Shown piece after piece: positions 1 through 5,453 of a stretch of 7,230 nt of DNA. The stretch covers positions 1-7,230 of the forward strand of contig CALEMD010000309.1 of the NCBI GenBank assembly GCA_937902945.1, given 5' to 3'. Each line of letters opens with the position of its first letter. Position 1 is the first letter of the stretch. The position numbers and the translations under genes are program-made. The stretch is from an uncultured Erysipelotrichaceae bacterium. GTDB taxonomy: Bacteria; Bacillota_I; Bacilli_A; Erysipelotrichales; Erysipelotrichaceae. A model generated the notes under the pieces. It searched no databases. It had not been told where the DNA came from and saw only the letters and a list, made by a program, of their open reading frames with translations.

Positions 1-428
1 CAATTGCAGCTCAGCAGTTTGAGCTGGGCAAAGAGATAGCCGCAAGAGGACTTGTGCCTATTCTTGAGCCGGAAGTGGATATCCACTGCCCTGAAAAGGA
101 AAAAGCAGAAGAACTGCTGAAAGCAGAACTGAAGAAGAATCTGGATGCATTGCCATCAGAGACAAAGATCATGTTCAAACTGACTATTCCAACTGCTGAC
201 AATCTGTATCGTGATCTGATGGACGATGTGCATGTAGTTAGAATCGTTGCCTTGAGCGGAGGCTACAGCAGGGAAGAAGCAGATGAGAAACTAAGCCGCA
301 ATCACGGACTGATTGCTTCATTCTCCAGAGCACTGCTTGCTGGATTGACAGCACAGCAGAGCGATGATGAATTCAATGCGCAGATGAAAGAATCTGTGAC
401 AGAAATCTATAACGCATCCATTGCCTGA
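1..428 (+). CDS. fda: Class I fructose-bisphosphate aldolase, C-terminal part (5' end outside window)
   Basis: Glycolytic enzyme of the cytoplasm that cleaves fructose 1,6-bisphosphate to dihydroxyacetone phosphate and glyceraldehyde 3-phosphate through a Schiff base, without a metal. The reading frame is open from base 3 and 141 codons remain of the roughly 295 usual in this bacterial class I family. Visible family blocks are GLVPILEPEVDI (the barrel strand with the active-site Glu), then IMFKLTIPT, whose Lys (codon 177-179) aligns with the Schiff-base lysine, then VVRIVALSGGYSREEA, the phosphate-binding SGG segment, and the C-terminal LIASFSRALLAGLTAQQSDDEFN. The text resembles the staphylococcal FdaB type rather than class II zinc aldolases. 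A GTG at 54 is internal and not the start. The gene ends just before a hairpin terminator, so it is the last gene of its transcript. Identity is secure; the symbol is by analogy. Confidence 0.93.
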   Translation, partial: IAAQQFELGKEIAARGLVPILEPEVDIHCPEKEKAEELLKAELKKNLDALPSETKIMFKLTIPTADNLYRDLMDDVHVVRIVALSGGYSREEADEKLSRNHGLIASFSRALLAGLTAQQSDDEFNAQMKESVTEIYNASIA

Positions 429-439
429 AAGACTATGAA

Positions 440-470
440 GGCTCTGCAGAAATTTGCAGAACCTTTTCTT
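440..470 (+). terminator. Rho-independent terminator after the aldolase gene
   Basis: Nine-base arms (440-448 and 455-463) pair with a single C/A mismatch around a six-base loop, and TTTTCTT follows directly. It lies 12 bases after the aldolase stop and separates that gene from the deaminase. Confidence 0.7.
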
Positions 471-517
471 ATGCTTTATTTCTGTATCTGCATGCAGCTG
501 TTTTTTCGATAATCCTG

Positions 518-547
518 CAGACAGTATGGCGGCAATTCTGCGATAAT
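518..547 (+). promoter_or_regulatory. Possible promoter of the deaminase gene
   Basis: CAGACA (518-523) and GATAAT (542-547) are 18 bases apart, and the -10 is preceded by TGC, an extended -10. Transcription would begin near 554, downstream of the ATG at 546. This supports the ATG at 573 as the real start. The -35 matches only four of six positions, so this is a moderate prediction. Confidence 0.35.
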
Positions 548-572
548 GGATATAGTAAGGAGCAATAGGCAA

Positions 573-1037
573 ATGGATGATACATATTTCATGAAGCAGG
601 CAATTGATCTTTCCAGAAAGGCAGTCGAGCATGGCAACGAGCCTTTTGGTGCAGTACTGGTAAAAGATGGCAAGGCTGTATACACCAATGAGAATCAGAT
701 ATATACCAAGCATGATGCGACATTCCACGCAGAGGCAGGCCTCATCAGAAGATTCAATGAAGAGACTGGGATCACAGATCTGAGTGACTATACACTGTAC
801 TCCAGCTGTGAACCATGTTTCATGTGCAGCGGAGCAATCGTATGGACAGAACTGGGACGACTCGTTTACGGGGCTGACAATACTGATCTTGAGAACATTT
901 TGGGAAACATTGGCTGCAATTGCAGCAGAATTGTCTTTGAGAACTCATTTTACAGTCCTGAGGTGACATCAGGCATACTGCGTGAAGAAAGCCTGGAAGT
1001 GCTGAAAGCATATTTTGGAAACCACAAAAAAGGCTAA
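573..1037 (+). CDS. Nucleoside/guanine-type deaminase (cytidine deaminase superfamily, zinc-dependent)
   Basis: A 154-residue hydrolytic deaminase of the COG0590 group, which holds guanine deaminase GuaD, TadA and related enzymes. It replaces an amino group of a purine or pyrimidine with oxygen in the cytoplasm. The zinc site is complete: H52-A-E54 (ligand and proton-shuttling Glu) and C79-E-P-C82-F-M-C85 with C82 and C85 as ligands. PFGAVLVKDG (24-33) is the usual substrate-side strand, and SGILREESLEVLKAYF near the C-terminus is typical of the family. I chose ATG 573 because AAGGAG (557-562) precedes it by 10 bases; the in-frame ATG at 546 has no ribosome binding site and would add nine residues. 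The TadA block DPTAHAEI is not matched well (here DATFHAEAGLI), so free base or nucleoside salvage is more likely than tRNA editing, but the substrate cannot be settled by eye. C115 and C117 (GCNC) are extra cysteines. It is flanked by terminators and so appears monocistronic. Confidence 0.88.
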   Translation: MDDTYFMKQAIDLSRKAVEHGNEPFGAVLVKDGKAVYTNENQIYTKHDATFHAEAGLIRRFNEETGITDLSDYTLYSSCEPCFMCSGAIVWTELGRLVYGADNTDLENILGNIGCNCSRIVFENSFYSPEVTSGILREESLEVLKAYFGNHKKG

Positions 1038-1060
1038 GTGATCCGATCATGAGTGTCATA

Positions 1061-1105
1061 AAAAAACATGGTATAACCGAAGAAAATCCGGTGATACCAT
1101 GTTTT
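1061..1105. terminator. Bidirectional terminator between convergent genes
   Basis: AAAACATGGTAT (1063-1074) pairs perfectly with ATACCATGTTTT (1094-1105). Beyond one A/G mismatch, ACCG pairs with CGGT to give a 16-bp stem around a nine-base loop. The T run on the right serves the deaminase gene, and the A run on the left becomes the T run for the hemolysin III gene on the other strand. Confidence 0.85.
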
Positions 1106-1122
1106 GCAATGCAATGCTGCGT

Positions 1123-1800
1123 TTACAGAACATACAGGAAGATGCCGAAGAAATGAAGAATGCTTCCAATCAGTACACAGACATGGAAGACGCAATGCAT
1201 CCAGCTGTATTTTGAACCGGCCGCATACAATGCCGCTCCAACTGTGTAGACAACGCCGCCGGAGAGAATATACATGAAACCCGGGACAGTGAGAATATTC
1301 ATAACCTGAGCATACATCGGTACAATCGCCCAGCCCATCACCAGATAGCTGATGAAGGCAAAGACTTTGAATTTCTTTAGGTCTATAGCATTCAGAATGA
1401 TATTCAGTACTGCCATTCCCCATTCCACTGCCATTAGAATCCATGCGGCAGTCGGATTGACCGGCATGATGCCGCAGAGAATGATCGGCGTATAGGTGCC
1501 GGCAATCATCAGATAGATCGTGCAGTGGTCTAGAACCTGGAATACTTTCTTTGTCATGCCTGCTTTCAGGCCGTGATAGATGCCGCTCATCGAATACAGA
1601 AGGAAATTGCTGAGACAGTATATGATGGATGCGGCAAGAGACAGCATGCTGCCTTCACTTATTGACAAGTGTATGCAGGCAGCTAAGCCAATCAGGCTAA
1701 GGCCGGCACCAAACAGGTGACTGATAGAATTGAAACTGTCCTGAGCCGGGGTATAATACGGAAGGGAACGATCTTCAAGTTTTGTACGAAGTGTTGTCAT
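1123..1800 (-). CDS. Hemolysin III / PAQR-family membrane protein
   Basis: A 225-residue polytopic membrane protein of the hemolysin III (TrhA/YqfA, PAQR superfamily) type, about the family's normal length. The hydrophobic text supports roughly seven membrane segments. Family landmarks are all present: S25-I-S-H28-L-F-G near the first helix, S72-G-I-Y-H76, the LDHCTIYLMIAGTYTP block (D91, H92) and the C-terminal W-M-H202-x3-H206. In PAQR proteins these Ser, Asp and His residues form a metal site at the membrane. Bacterial members have been linked to membrane lipid or energy homeostasis; haemolysis itself is rarely shown, so the name should not be read as a virulence claim. The ATG at 1800 is preceded by AAAGGAG (bases 1808-1814 on this strand) with seven bases between. 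The gene has a promoter with a perfect TTGACA and an operator-like palindrome upstream, and shares a terminator with the convergent deaminase. Confidence 0.92.
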   Translation of the reverse strand: MTTLRTKLEDRSLPYYTPAQDSFNSISHLFGAGLSLIGLAACIHLSISEGSMLSLAASIIYCLSNFLLYSMSGIYHGLKAGMTKKVFQVLDHCTIYLMIAGTYTPIILCGIMPVNPTAAWILMAVEWGMAVLNIILNAIDLKKFKVFAFISYLVMGWAIVPMYAQVMNILTVPGFMYILSGGVVYTVGAALYAAGSKYSWMHCVFHVCVLIGSILHFFGIFLYVL

Positions 1801-1814
1801 AACGTTACTCCTTT

Positions 1815-1827
1815 ATAAGAATCTTAT
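1815..1827. repeat. Short inverted repeat beside the hemolysin III ribosome binding site
   Basis: ATAAGA-A-TCTTAT is a perfect 6+1+6 repeat directly upstream of the AAAGGAG of the hemolysin III gene. The one-base centre is too tight for a good RNA hairpin, so if it matters it is more likely a second protein-binding half-site pair. Evidence is limited to position and symmetry. Confidence 0.3.
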
Positions 1828-1834
1828 CATCTAG

Positions 1835-1852
1835 TTAATGTAACTACATTAA
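1835..1852. promoter_or_regulatory. Operator-like perfect palindrome over the hemolysin III start site
   Basis: TTAATGTA-AC-TACATTAA is a perfect 8+2+8 inverted repeat. One mismatch further out, another pair fits (1833 with 1854). It touches the -10 element and covers the expected transcription start of the hemolysin III gene, where a dimeric repressor would block polymerase. The regulator is not in this window and I cannot name its family from the site. Confidence 0.6.
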
Positions 1853-1879
1853 GTATGACACGTATTCTGTGCATGTCAA
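1852..1879 (-). promoter_or_regulatory. Promoter of the hemolysin III gene
   Basis: Read on the minus strand, a perfect -35 TTGACA (1874-1879) is followed after 16 bases by CATACT (1852-1857), which matches four of six -10 positions. Transcription would begin near 1845, inside the palindrome, leaving a leader of about 45 bases. Confidence 0.6.
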
Positions 1880-1900
1880 TAGATGCATAGCAGAAATACA

Positions 1901-1908
1901 GGAAGGAG
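1901..1908 (+). promoter_or_regulatory. Ribosome binding site that sets a TTG start
   Basis: GGAAGGAG ends five bases before TTG at 1914. It is the only good ribosome binding site here, and it lies inside the longer frame that opens with GTG at 1869, so it argues against that upstream start. Confidence 0.75.
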
Positions 1909-1913
1909 ATTCT

Positions 1914-2726
1914 TTGAACATATACTGGCTGATTCCAGCACTTCTGCTGGTGATTGTACTATTAGGCCTGCCTTATGGGATTGATGTAACAGAAGTGTCT
2001 GTACGCAGTTCTAAAGTGACTGAAGAAGTAAAACTTGCTGTTGTCAGTGATCTTCATGATGCAAGCTATGGCAAAGACAACAGCAGATTGACTGCCTTGC
2101 TGAAAGAACAGAACCCAGATCTGATTCTGATTCCCGGAGATCTGTTTTCGGATGATGCAGAAAGCAGAAATGCGATGCCGCTATTGAAGAGTCTGCAGGG
2201 ATATCCAATCTGCTTCAGTGCTGGCAATCATGAAGTGAATACCAAAAGACTGCCGGATATTTATAAAGAACTGACAGATGCAGGTGTGCATGTGCTTGAT
2301 GGCAGTGCCTGTATACTGACAGTCAATGGACAGAGTATACAAACAGCAGGCATTGCTGATAGAAAAAATCAGGAATGCTATTCTGAAGAGGATATTCAAG
2401 GTTTGTTTCACAGTGATGGATTCCGCATACTGCTGTGCCACAGACCGAACTGGGATAAGGTTTATGAGCAGGCACAATGCGATCTGATCATCAGCGGTCA
2501 TGCCCATGGCGGGCATTGGCGTCTGCCGATTGTCAAAAAGGGGATATTTGCGCCTCAGCAGGGCTTTATGCCGGCAGATACACAGGGATTGAAGAAACTG
2601 AGCCATTCATATCAGTTTATCAGCAGAGGGCTTGTACGCCAGTCCTATGGCATCATACGGCTGTATAACAACCCAGAGATTGGAATTGTTCATATAGTGC
2701 CGCAGAAAGAGAGAGACAAATGCTGA
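1914..2726 (+). CDS. Membrane-anchored metallophosphoesterase (calcineurin-like, YkuE type)
   Basis: A 270-residue phosphoesterase with a two-metal active site. Residues 3-19 form one hydrophobic segment with no clear cleavage site, so the catalytic domain is probably tethered outside the membrane. The metal-binding blocks appear in order: S-D46-L-H48-D, I-P-G75-D76-L, S-A-G104-N-H-E107, L-C-H176-R-P and S-G195-H-A-H-G-G200. All expected Asp, Asn and His ligands are intact, so it should be active. This pattern matches the YkuE-like branch, usually annotated as a phosphohydrolase acting on cell-wall or lipid-linked phosphate; the substrate is not deducible. TTG 1914 is chosen from GGAAGGAG at 1901-1908; a GTG at 1869 would add 15 residues without a ribosome binding site. 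A weak promoter (ATGACA 1855-1860) may lie beside the palindrome shared with the divergent gene. Its 3' end overlaps the next gene by seven bases (ATGCTGA), a sign of translational coupling. Confidence 0.9.
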   Translation: MNIYWLIPALLLVIVLLGLPYGIDVTEVSVRSSKVTEEVKLAVVSDLHDASYGKDNSRLTALLKEQNPDLILIPGDLFSDDAESRNAMPLLKSLQGYPICFSAGNHEVNTKRLPDIYKELTDAGVHVLDGSACILTVNGQSIQTAGIADRKNQECYSEEDIQGLFHSDGFRILLCHRPNWDKVYEQAQCDLIISGHAHGGHWRLPIVKKGIFAPQQGFMPADTQGLKKLSHSYQFISRGLVRQSYGIIRLYNNPEIGIVHIVPQKERDKC

Positions 2727-3166
2727 AGAAAATGCCGCCAGTACAGAAAGTATACGAAGCAATGACAGCCATAACGGATCATCGGGTCAGTCTGAAAGAG
2801 TCCTCAGCATCGGTTCTCTCAAGTGAAGGCAAACGCAGCTATACAGTCAAATGGAAGGATGATCTGTACTATTCAGATGATCCTGCTACCTATTGGCAGG
2901 GGTATCCTGGATATCCAATACTGGCAGTCATGATGGAACTGGGCCGGCTGCCTTATGATGCACATGCGGCAGAATCAATGAGCGGTGTTGAATGGCATGT
3001 ACTGAATGAACAATTCAAAAGAGACTATGATGCAGCACTGCAGAGTGTTCTGAAGCAGAAACAGATGCAGGAGTATGATACTGACAGTACACAGAAACTG
3101 GCTGATATATGCATGCAGAAACTGAAAGAATGCAATATCATGCTGACACGCAAAAAGAACATATGA
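2720..3166 (+). CDS. Conserved-looking protein of unknown function, coupled to the phosphoesterase
   Basis: I do not recognise this 148-residue protein. It has no signal peptide or membrane segment and should be cytoplasmic. Residues 1-35 are basic and helical in character. A middle part (about 38-75) is rich in aromatic residues, with YTVKWKDDLYYSDDPATYW followed by a GYPGYP turn and the hydrophobic ILAVMMELGRLPYD. Residues 85-148 look helical and charged and include an EWHVLNEQFKRDYDAAL stretch. The start ATG overlaps the stop of the phosphoesterase as ATGCTGA, and a purine-rich AGAAAGAGAGAG just upstream can serve as ribosome binding site, so both genes are surely read from one mRNA. The overlap, codon use like its neighbours and full-length open frame support a real gene. 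A role in the same process as the phosphoesterase is inference from linkage only. Confidence 0.75.
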   Translation: MLKKMPPVQKVYEAMTAITDHRVSLKESSASVLSSEGKRSYTVKWKDDLYYSDDPATYWQGYPGYPILAVMMELGRLPYDAHAAESMSGVEWHVLNEQFKRDYDAALQSVLKQKQMQEYDTDSTQKLADICMQKLKECNIMLTRKKNI

Positions 3167-3189
3167 AAAGCACTGCCTATACAGTGCTT
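3165..3189 (-). terminator. Hairpin terminator of alr, shared with the convergent gene
   Basis: AAGCACTG (3168-3175) and CAGTGCTT (3182-3189) form a perfect 8-bp stem with a six-base loop. Only the minus strand gives a T run after the stem (CAGTGCTTTT), so it fits best as the alanine racemase terminator. On the plus strand it follows the unknown gene by one base but lacks a T tract. Confidence 0.6.
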
Positions 3190-3200
3190 GAATGGAATGC

Positions 3201-4304
3201 TTATTGCTCGCTTATATCCAGGCGGGCATTTTCTTTGAGTACCTCTTTGCCATTGCTTAGATACACGCGGGTAACCCGGCTGTTGATCAGACAGATGATT
3301 TCGTAAGGGATGGTATGCAGCTGATCAGCCATTTCACATAGAGAGATATGCGGGCCAAACAGTTCTACAATAGTACCTTCCGGCTTATACTGCGGCATCT
3401 GAATCATGCATTGATCCATGCATACGCGGCCTACTACAGTGGCATACATGCCATCAGCGTAAACCTGACGGCCTTGGTTGGCCCGTATCCATCCATCGGC
3501 ATAGCCGATTGGCAGTGTACCGATGATTTCATCATGCTCTGCTGAATAGGTGGCACCATAGCCTATGGTTTCACCTGCTTTCACCTTTTTGACCATAAAC
3601 AGTCTTGTATATAGTGAAAGAGCATGCTTTAGATCTTTTCTGCATCCTGCAATGCCATAAAGAGATATGCCTACCCGGCAGGCATTGCTGACAGGATCTT
3701 TGAAATAAAGAGTTGCTTCTGAGTTGTCGCAGTGAATCCATTCAAAAGGATAGCTGCAGGCTTTAACAGCAGCCGCAAAGCGAGCATACTGGCGCTGAGT
3801 CATATCAATATCTGTATCAGAGCAGGCAAAATGAGTAAAGATGCCTTCTAGGATGCATCCAGCATCCAGCAGTATCTTCTTAGCCTGAACGAGTTCATCT
3901 AAATCTTTGAAACCGATGCGGTTCATTCCGGTATCAACCTTCAGATGCACTTTCAATCCTCTGCAGTCCTGGGCTGTCATTTCTGTGACCCAGTGCATGG
4001 AGTAGGCTGCTGCAGATATGTTCTTCTCTATCATCATTCGGCAGTCTGCTGCTTCAGTATTGCCAAGGATGAGAAGCTCACCCTCATACATTTCATTTCT
4101 TAAGACAATTGCTTCATCTAAACTTGATACAGCAATCATATCAGCACCTGCATCAATGACAGTTTTTGCAATCATTCTGTCACCGCTGCCATAGGCATTT
4201 GCTTTCAGTACGGCAATGAACTTTTTGCCGCATATCTGATGGATTGTCTTTACATTATCTGCAATCGCATCAAGATCTATCTGCATCCATGTGTTTCTAT
4301 ACAT
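3201..4304 (-). CDS. alr: Alanine racemase
   Basis: A PLP-dependent cytoplasmic enzyme that interconverts L- and D-alanine and so supplies D-Ala for peptidoglycan cross-linking and, where present, teichoic acid D-alanylation. The 367 residues match the family's usual 360-390. The N-terminal barrel opens with W-M-Q-I-D-L-D-A-I and carries the PLP lysine in A-V-L-K34-A-N-A-Y-G-S-G. H-L-K-V-D-T-G-M-N-R-I-G-F follows around 120-132. The second half has IGYGATYS with the catalytic Tyr253, then IGTLPIGYADGW and GRVCMDQCM (292-300), all hallmarks of Alr. I place the start at ATG 4304 because GAAAGGAAG lies about six bases upstream on this strand; an ATG at 4331 would add nine residues and would overlap the likely -10. 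The gene is monocistronic, divergent from the tRNA array, and convergent with the phosphoesterase unit. No sign of truncation or lost catalytic residue. Confidence 0.96.
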   Translation of the reverse strand: MYRNTWMQIDLDAIADNVKTIHQICGKKFIAVLKANAYGSGDRMIAKTVIDAGADMIAVSSLDEAIVLRNEMYEGELLILGNTEAADCRMMIEKNISAAAYSMHWVTEMTAQDCRGLKVHLKVDTGMNRIGFKDLDELVQAKKILLDAGCILEGIFTHFACSDTDIDMTQRQYARFAAAVKACSYPFEWIHCDNSEATLYFKDPVSNACRVGISLYGIAGCRKDLKHALSLYTRLFMVKKVKAGETIGYGATYSAEHDEIIGTLPIGYADGWIRANQGRQVYADGMYATVVGRVCMDQCMIQMPQYKPEGTIVELFGPHISLCEMADQLHTIPYEIICLINSRVTRVYLSNGKEVLKENARLDISEQ

Positions 4305-4333
4305 AATGTGCTTCCTTTCAAGACAACGCATTT

Positions 4334-4342
4334 AGTATAGCA
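4334..4342 (-). promoter_or_regulatory. Extended -10 promoter element of alr
   Basis: On the minus strand TGC precedes TATACT (4334-4339), giving an extended -10 with five of six consensus bases. No good -35 lies at 16-18 bases; the nearest, TTGAAT, is 20 bases away. Transcription would start near 4327, about 23 bases before the alr ATG. Confidence 0.5.
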
Positions 4343-4425
4343 CAGACCATAATGCAGAAATTCAAGGATTCAAATCCTGTTATAAAAAACTCGATTTTTG
4401 CATAGGCCATAGGTCTCAATTTTGG

Positions 4426-4454
4426 TTGACTCTAAAAAAACGCTATGTTATATT
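4426..4454 (+). promoter_or_regulatory. Promoter of the tRNA array
   Basis: TTGACT (4426-4431), a 17-base spacer, and TATATT (4449-4454) preceded by TGT, so a near-consensus -35 combined with an extended -10. The start would be near 4461, leaving a 19-base leader before tRNA-Val. Such strength suits stable RNA genes. Two CATAGG copies (4401-4406 and 4408-4413) lie just upstream. Confidence 0.85.
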
Positions 4455-4479
4455 AATAAAGCACTTGTCAAAAGTGTAT

Positions 4480-4555
4480 GGAGGTTTAGCTCAGTTGGGA
4501 GAGCATCTGCCTTACAAGCAGAGGGTCAGCGGTTCGAGCCCGTTAACCTCCACCA
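4480..4555 (+). tRNA. tRNA-Val (anticodon UAC)
   Basis: The acceptor stem GGAGGTT/AACCTCC pairs fully. The D arm is TAGCTCAGTTGGGAGAGC. The anticodon loop CTTACAA between TCTGC and GCAGA gives UAC, and GGTTCGAGCC forms the T loop region. Discriminator A and CCA are encoded. First gene of the array. Confidence 0.97.
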
Positions 4556-4559
4556 TATT

Positions 4560-4635
4560 GCCGACTTAGCTCAATTGGCAGAGCAATTGATTTGTAATCA
4601 ATAGGTTGTAGGTTCGATTCCTATAGTCGGCACCA
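4560..4635 (+). tRNA. tRNA-Thr (anticodon UGU)
   Basis: Acceptor GCCGACT pairs with AGTCGGC. The anticodon loop TTTGTAA within ATTGA/TCAAT gives UGU, the T arm has GGTTCGATTCC, and ACCA is encoded at the end. It begins four bases after tRNA-Val. Confidence 0.97.
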
Positions 4636-4640
4636 TTTTT

Positions 4641-4725
4641 GGAGAAGTAGCGAAGTGGCTAAACGCGGTTGACTGTAAATCAACTCCCTTTGGGTTCGGT
4701 GGTTCGAAACCGCCCTTCTCCACCA
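4641..4725 (+). tRNA. tRNA-Tyr (anticodon GUA)
   Basis: Acceptor GGAGAAG pairs with CTTCTCC. The loop CTGTAAA gives GUA. The 85-base length comes from a long class II variable arm after the anticodon stem (CTCCCTTTGGG region), as expected for bacterial Tyr. CCA is encoded. Confidence 0.97.
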
Positions 4726-4736
4726 TTAGAATATTG

Positions 4737-4762
4737 CGGTGGGTACCTAGTGTACCCCACCG
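4737..4762 (+). repeat. Strong hairpin in the tRNA-Tyr/tRNA-Gln spacer
   Basis: CGGTGGGTAC (4737-4746) pairs over all ten bases with GTACCCCACCG (4752-4762) if one C is bulged, around the loop CTAGT. No T run follows, so it is not a standard terminator. It sits in the only long spacer (65 bases) of an array whose other spacers are 4 to 17 bases. A second small stem, ATCAA/TTGAT, lies just before tRNA-Gln. Confidence 0.6.
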
Positions 4763-4790
4763 AGATATGATTGGATCAACGGGGCTTGAT

Positions 4791-4866
4791 TGGGGTATAG
4801 CCAAGTGGTAAGGCAACAGACTTTGACTCTGTCATTTCCCTGGTTCGATCCCAGGTGCCCCAGCCA
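4791..4866 (+). tRNA. tRNA-Gln (anticodon UUG)
   Basis: Acceptor TGGGGTA pairs with TGCCCCA with one T-G wobble, including the T-A first pair typical of bacterial tRNA-Gln. The loop CTTTGAC in ACAGA/TCTGT gives UUG. Discriminator G and CCA are encoded. Confidence 0.97.
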
Positions 4867-4878
4867 TTTATTACCGAT

Positions 4879-4954
4879 GTCTCGGTAGCTCAGGTGGTAG
4901 AGCAACTGACTTTTAATCAGTGGGTCGTGAGTTCGATTCTCATCCGAGACACCA
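4879..4954 (+). tRNA. tRNA-Lys (anticodon UUU)
   Basis: Acceptor GTCTCGG pairs with CCGAGAC. The loop CTTTTAA in ACTGA/TCAGT gives UUU, the T arm carries AGTTCGATTCT, and ACCA is encoded. Confidence 0.97.
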
Positions 4955-4971
4955 TTCTTCAATTGCAGTAT

Positions 4972-5045
4972 GCGAGTGTAGTTCAATGGTAGAACGGCAG
5001 CCTTCCAAGCTGCATACGTGAGTTCGATTCTCATCACTCGCTCCA
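4972..5045 (+). tRNA. tRNA-Gly (anticodon UCC)
   Basis: Acceptor GCGAGTG pairs with CACTCGC. The loop CTTCCAA in GCAGC/GCTGC gives UCC. Discriminator T is followed by encoded CCA, as is usual for bacterial Gly. Last gene of the array, seven bases before the terminator. Confidence 0.97.
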
Positions 5046-5051
5046 ACACAT

Positions 5052-5080
5052 AAAAACCCGCTAATAATGCGGGTTTTATA
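5052..5080. terminator. Bidirectional terminator between the tRNA array and the small Cys-rich gene
   Basis: AAAACCCGC (5053-5061) and GCGGGTTTT (5069-5077) form a perfect stem around TAATAAT. T runs appear on both strands, so it can end the tRNA transcript and also the minus-strand gene that stops at 5123. Confidence 0.9.
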
Positions 5081-5122
5081 ATACCGTGGATGTAGTTTGG
5101 GTGTATTCTGATTTTAAATATA

Positions 5123-5344
5123 TCAAATAGAATGAACGCAGTCTTCTTGTATGTTATCCGACCGCTCTAATACTGCGGCTTGTGCTTCTTGTTTCAACTT
5201 GTCCATCTTCAAGATTTCGCGGTCGATTTCTTGAAAGTGCTCATTCGATAGATTGATAAGAAATTGACAGGGATTTGAACATATTTTATTAACAAAAGAA
5301 GCAAACCTTTTTCGGGCTCTTCCTTTTTTGCAAAAGGCGCACAT
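5123..5344 (-). CDS. Small basic Cys-rich protein, possible zinc finger, unknown function
   Basis: I do not recognise this 73-residue protein. Cysteines are spaced C2-x2-C5-x16-C22-x3-C26, as in a small treble-clef or ClpX-type zinc finger, with a basic stretch (KKGRARKRF, 6-14) between the pairs. Residues 33-61 look helical and charged (about NEHFQEIDREILKMDKLKQ), possibly a short coiled coil, and a fifth Cys is at 69. No signal peptide or membrane segment. Metal and nucleic-acid binding are inference. That it is a true gene rests on three signals: TTGACT-17-TATCAT upstream, AGGAAG six bases before the ATG, and a terminator that works on its strand. The ribosome binding site pairs with bases inside the coding region, which may hold translation in check. 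The predicted leader is only about 12 bases. Position next to a tRNA array allows a mobile-element origin, but I see no integrase or attachment repeat. Confidence 0.65.
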   Translation of the reverse strand: MCAFCKKGRARKRFASFVNKICSNPCQFLINLSNEHFQEIDREILKMDKLKQEAQAAVLERSDNIQEDCVHSI

Positions 5345-5354
5345 GGTTTGCTTC
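5298..5354 (-). promoter_or_regulatory. Nested hairpin enclosing the translation start of the small Cys-rich gene
   Basis: In the minus-strand mRNA, GAAGCAAACC (5354 down to 5345) covers most of the ribosome binding site and reaches the base before AUG. It is perfectly complementary to GGTTTGCTTC inside the coding region (5307 down to 5298). The 37-base loop contains a second stem, CCTTTT-GCAA-AAAAGG (5322-5337), with a GNRA-type tetraloop. The fold would hide the ribosome binding site. The structure is read directly from the bases; its function is inference. Confidence 0.55.
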
Positions 5355-5362
5355 CTGAATTT

Positions 5363-5391
5363 ATGATATCAAGAGTACACAAGTAAGTCAA
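5363..5391 (-). promoter_or_regulatory. Promoter of the small Cys-rich gene
   Basis: On the minus strand TTGACT (5386-5391) and TATCAT (5363-5368) are separated by exactly 17 bases, five of six matches each. The start would be near 5356, at the first base of the ribosome binding site. Confidence 0.75.
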
Positions 5392-5453
5392 CAATTTCAG
5401 CATCAACCAGCAAACATCTTATATCTTTGAGAAACTGGTGAAAGAAATAATAG

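Noticed and set aside
546..572. Upstream ATG for the deaminase
   Set aside because: No ribosome binding site precedes it and it overlaps the likely -10 element, while ATG 573 has AAGGAG at a usable distance and gives the family's usual length.
1869..1913. GTG start extending the phosphoesterase by 15 residues
   Set aside because: The strong GGAAGGAG lies inside this extension and points to TTG 1914, which also places the hydrophobic anchor at the very N-terminus.
4365..4378. AGGATT-CA-AATCCT palindrome resembling a tRNA T arm, considered as a tRNA remnant
   Set aside because: The loop and closing pair do not fit a T arm in register, and no acceptor, D or anticodon arm can be found nearby.
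4598..5049. Open frames of 72 and 100 codons on the minus strand across the tRNA array
   Set aside because: They run antisense through five complete tRNA genes. Their protein text comes from repeated tRNA motifs such as the T arm and has no ribosome binding site support.
5209..5406. 65-codon minus-strand frame overlapping the small Cys-rich gene
   Set aside because: It extends through that gene's promoter and ribosome binding site in another frame, and its own start lacks a ribosome binding site.
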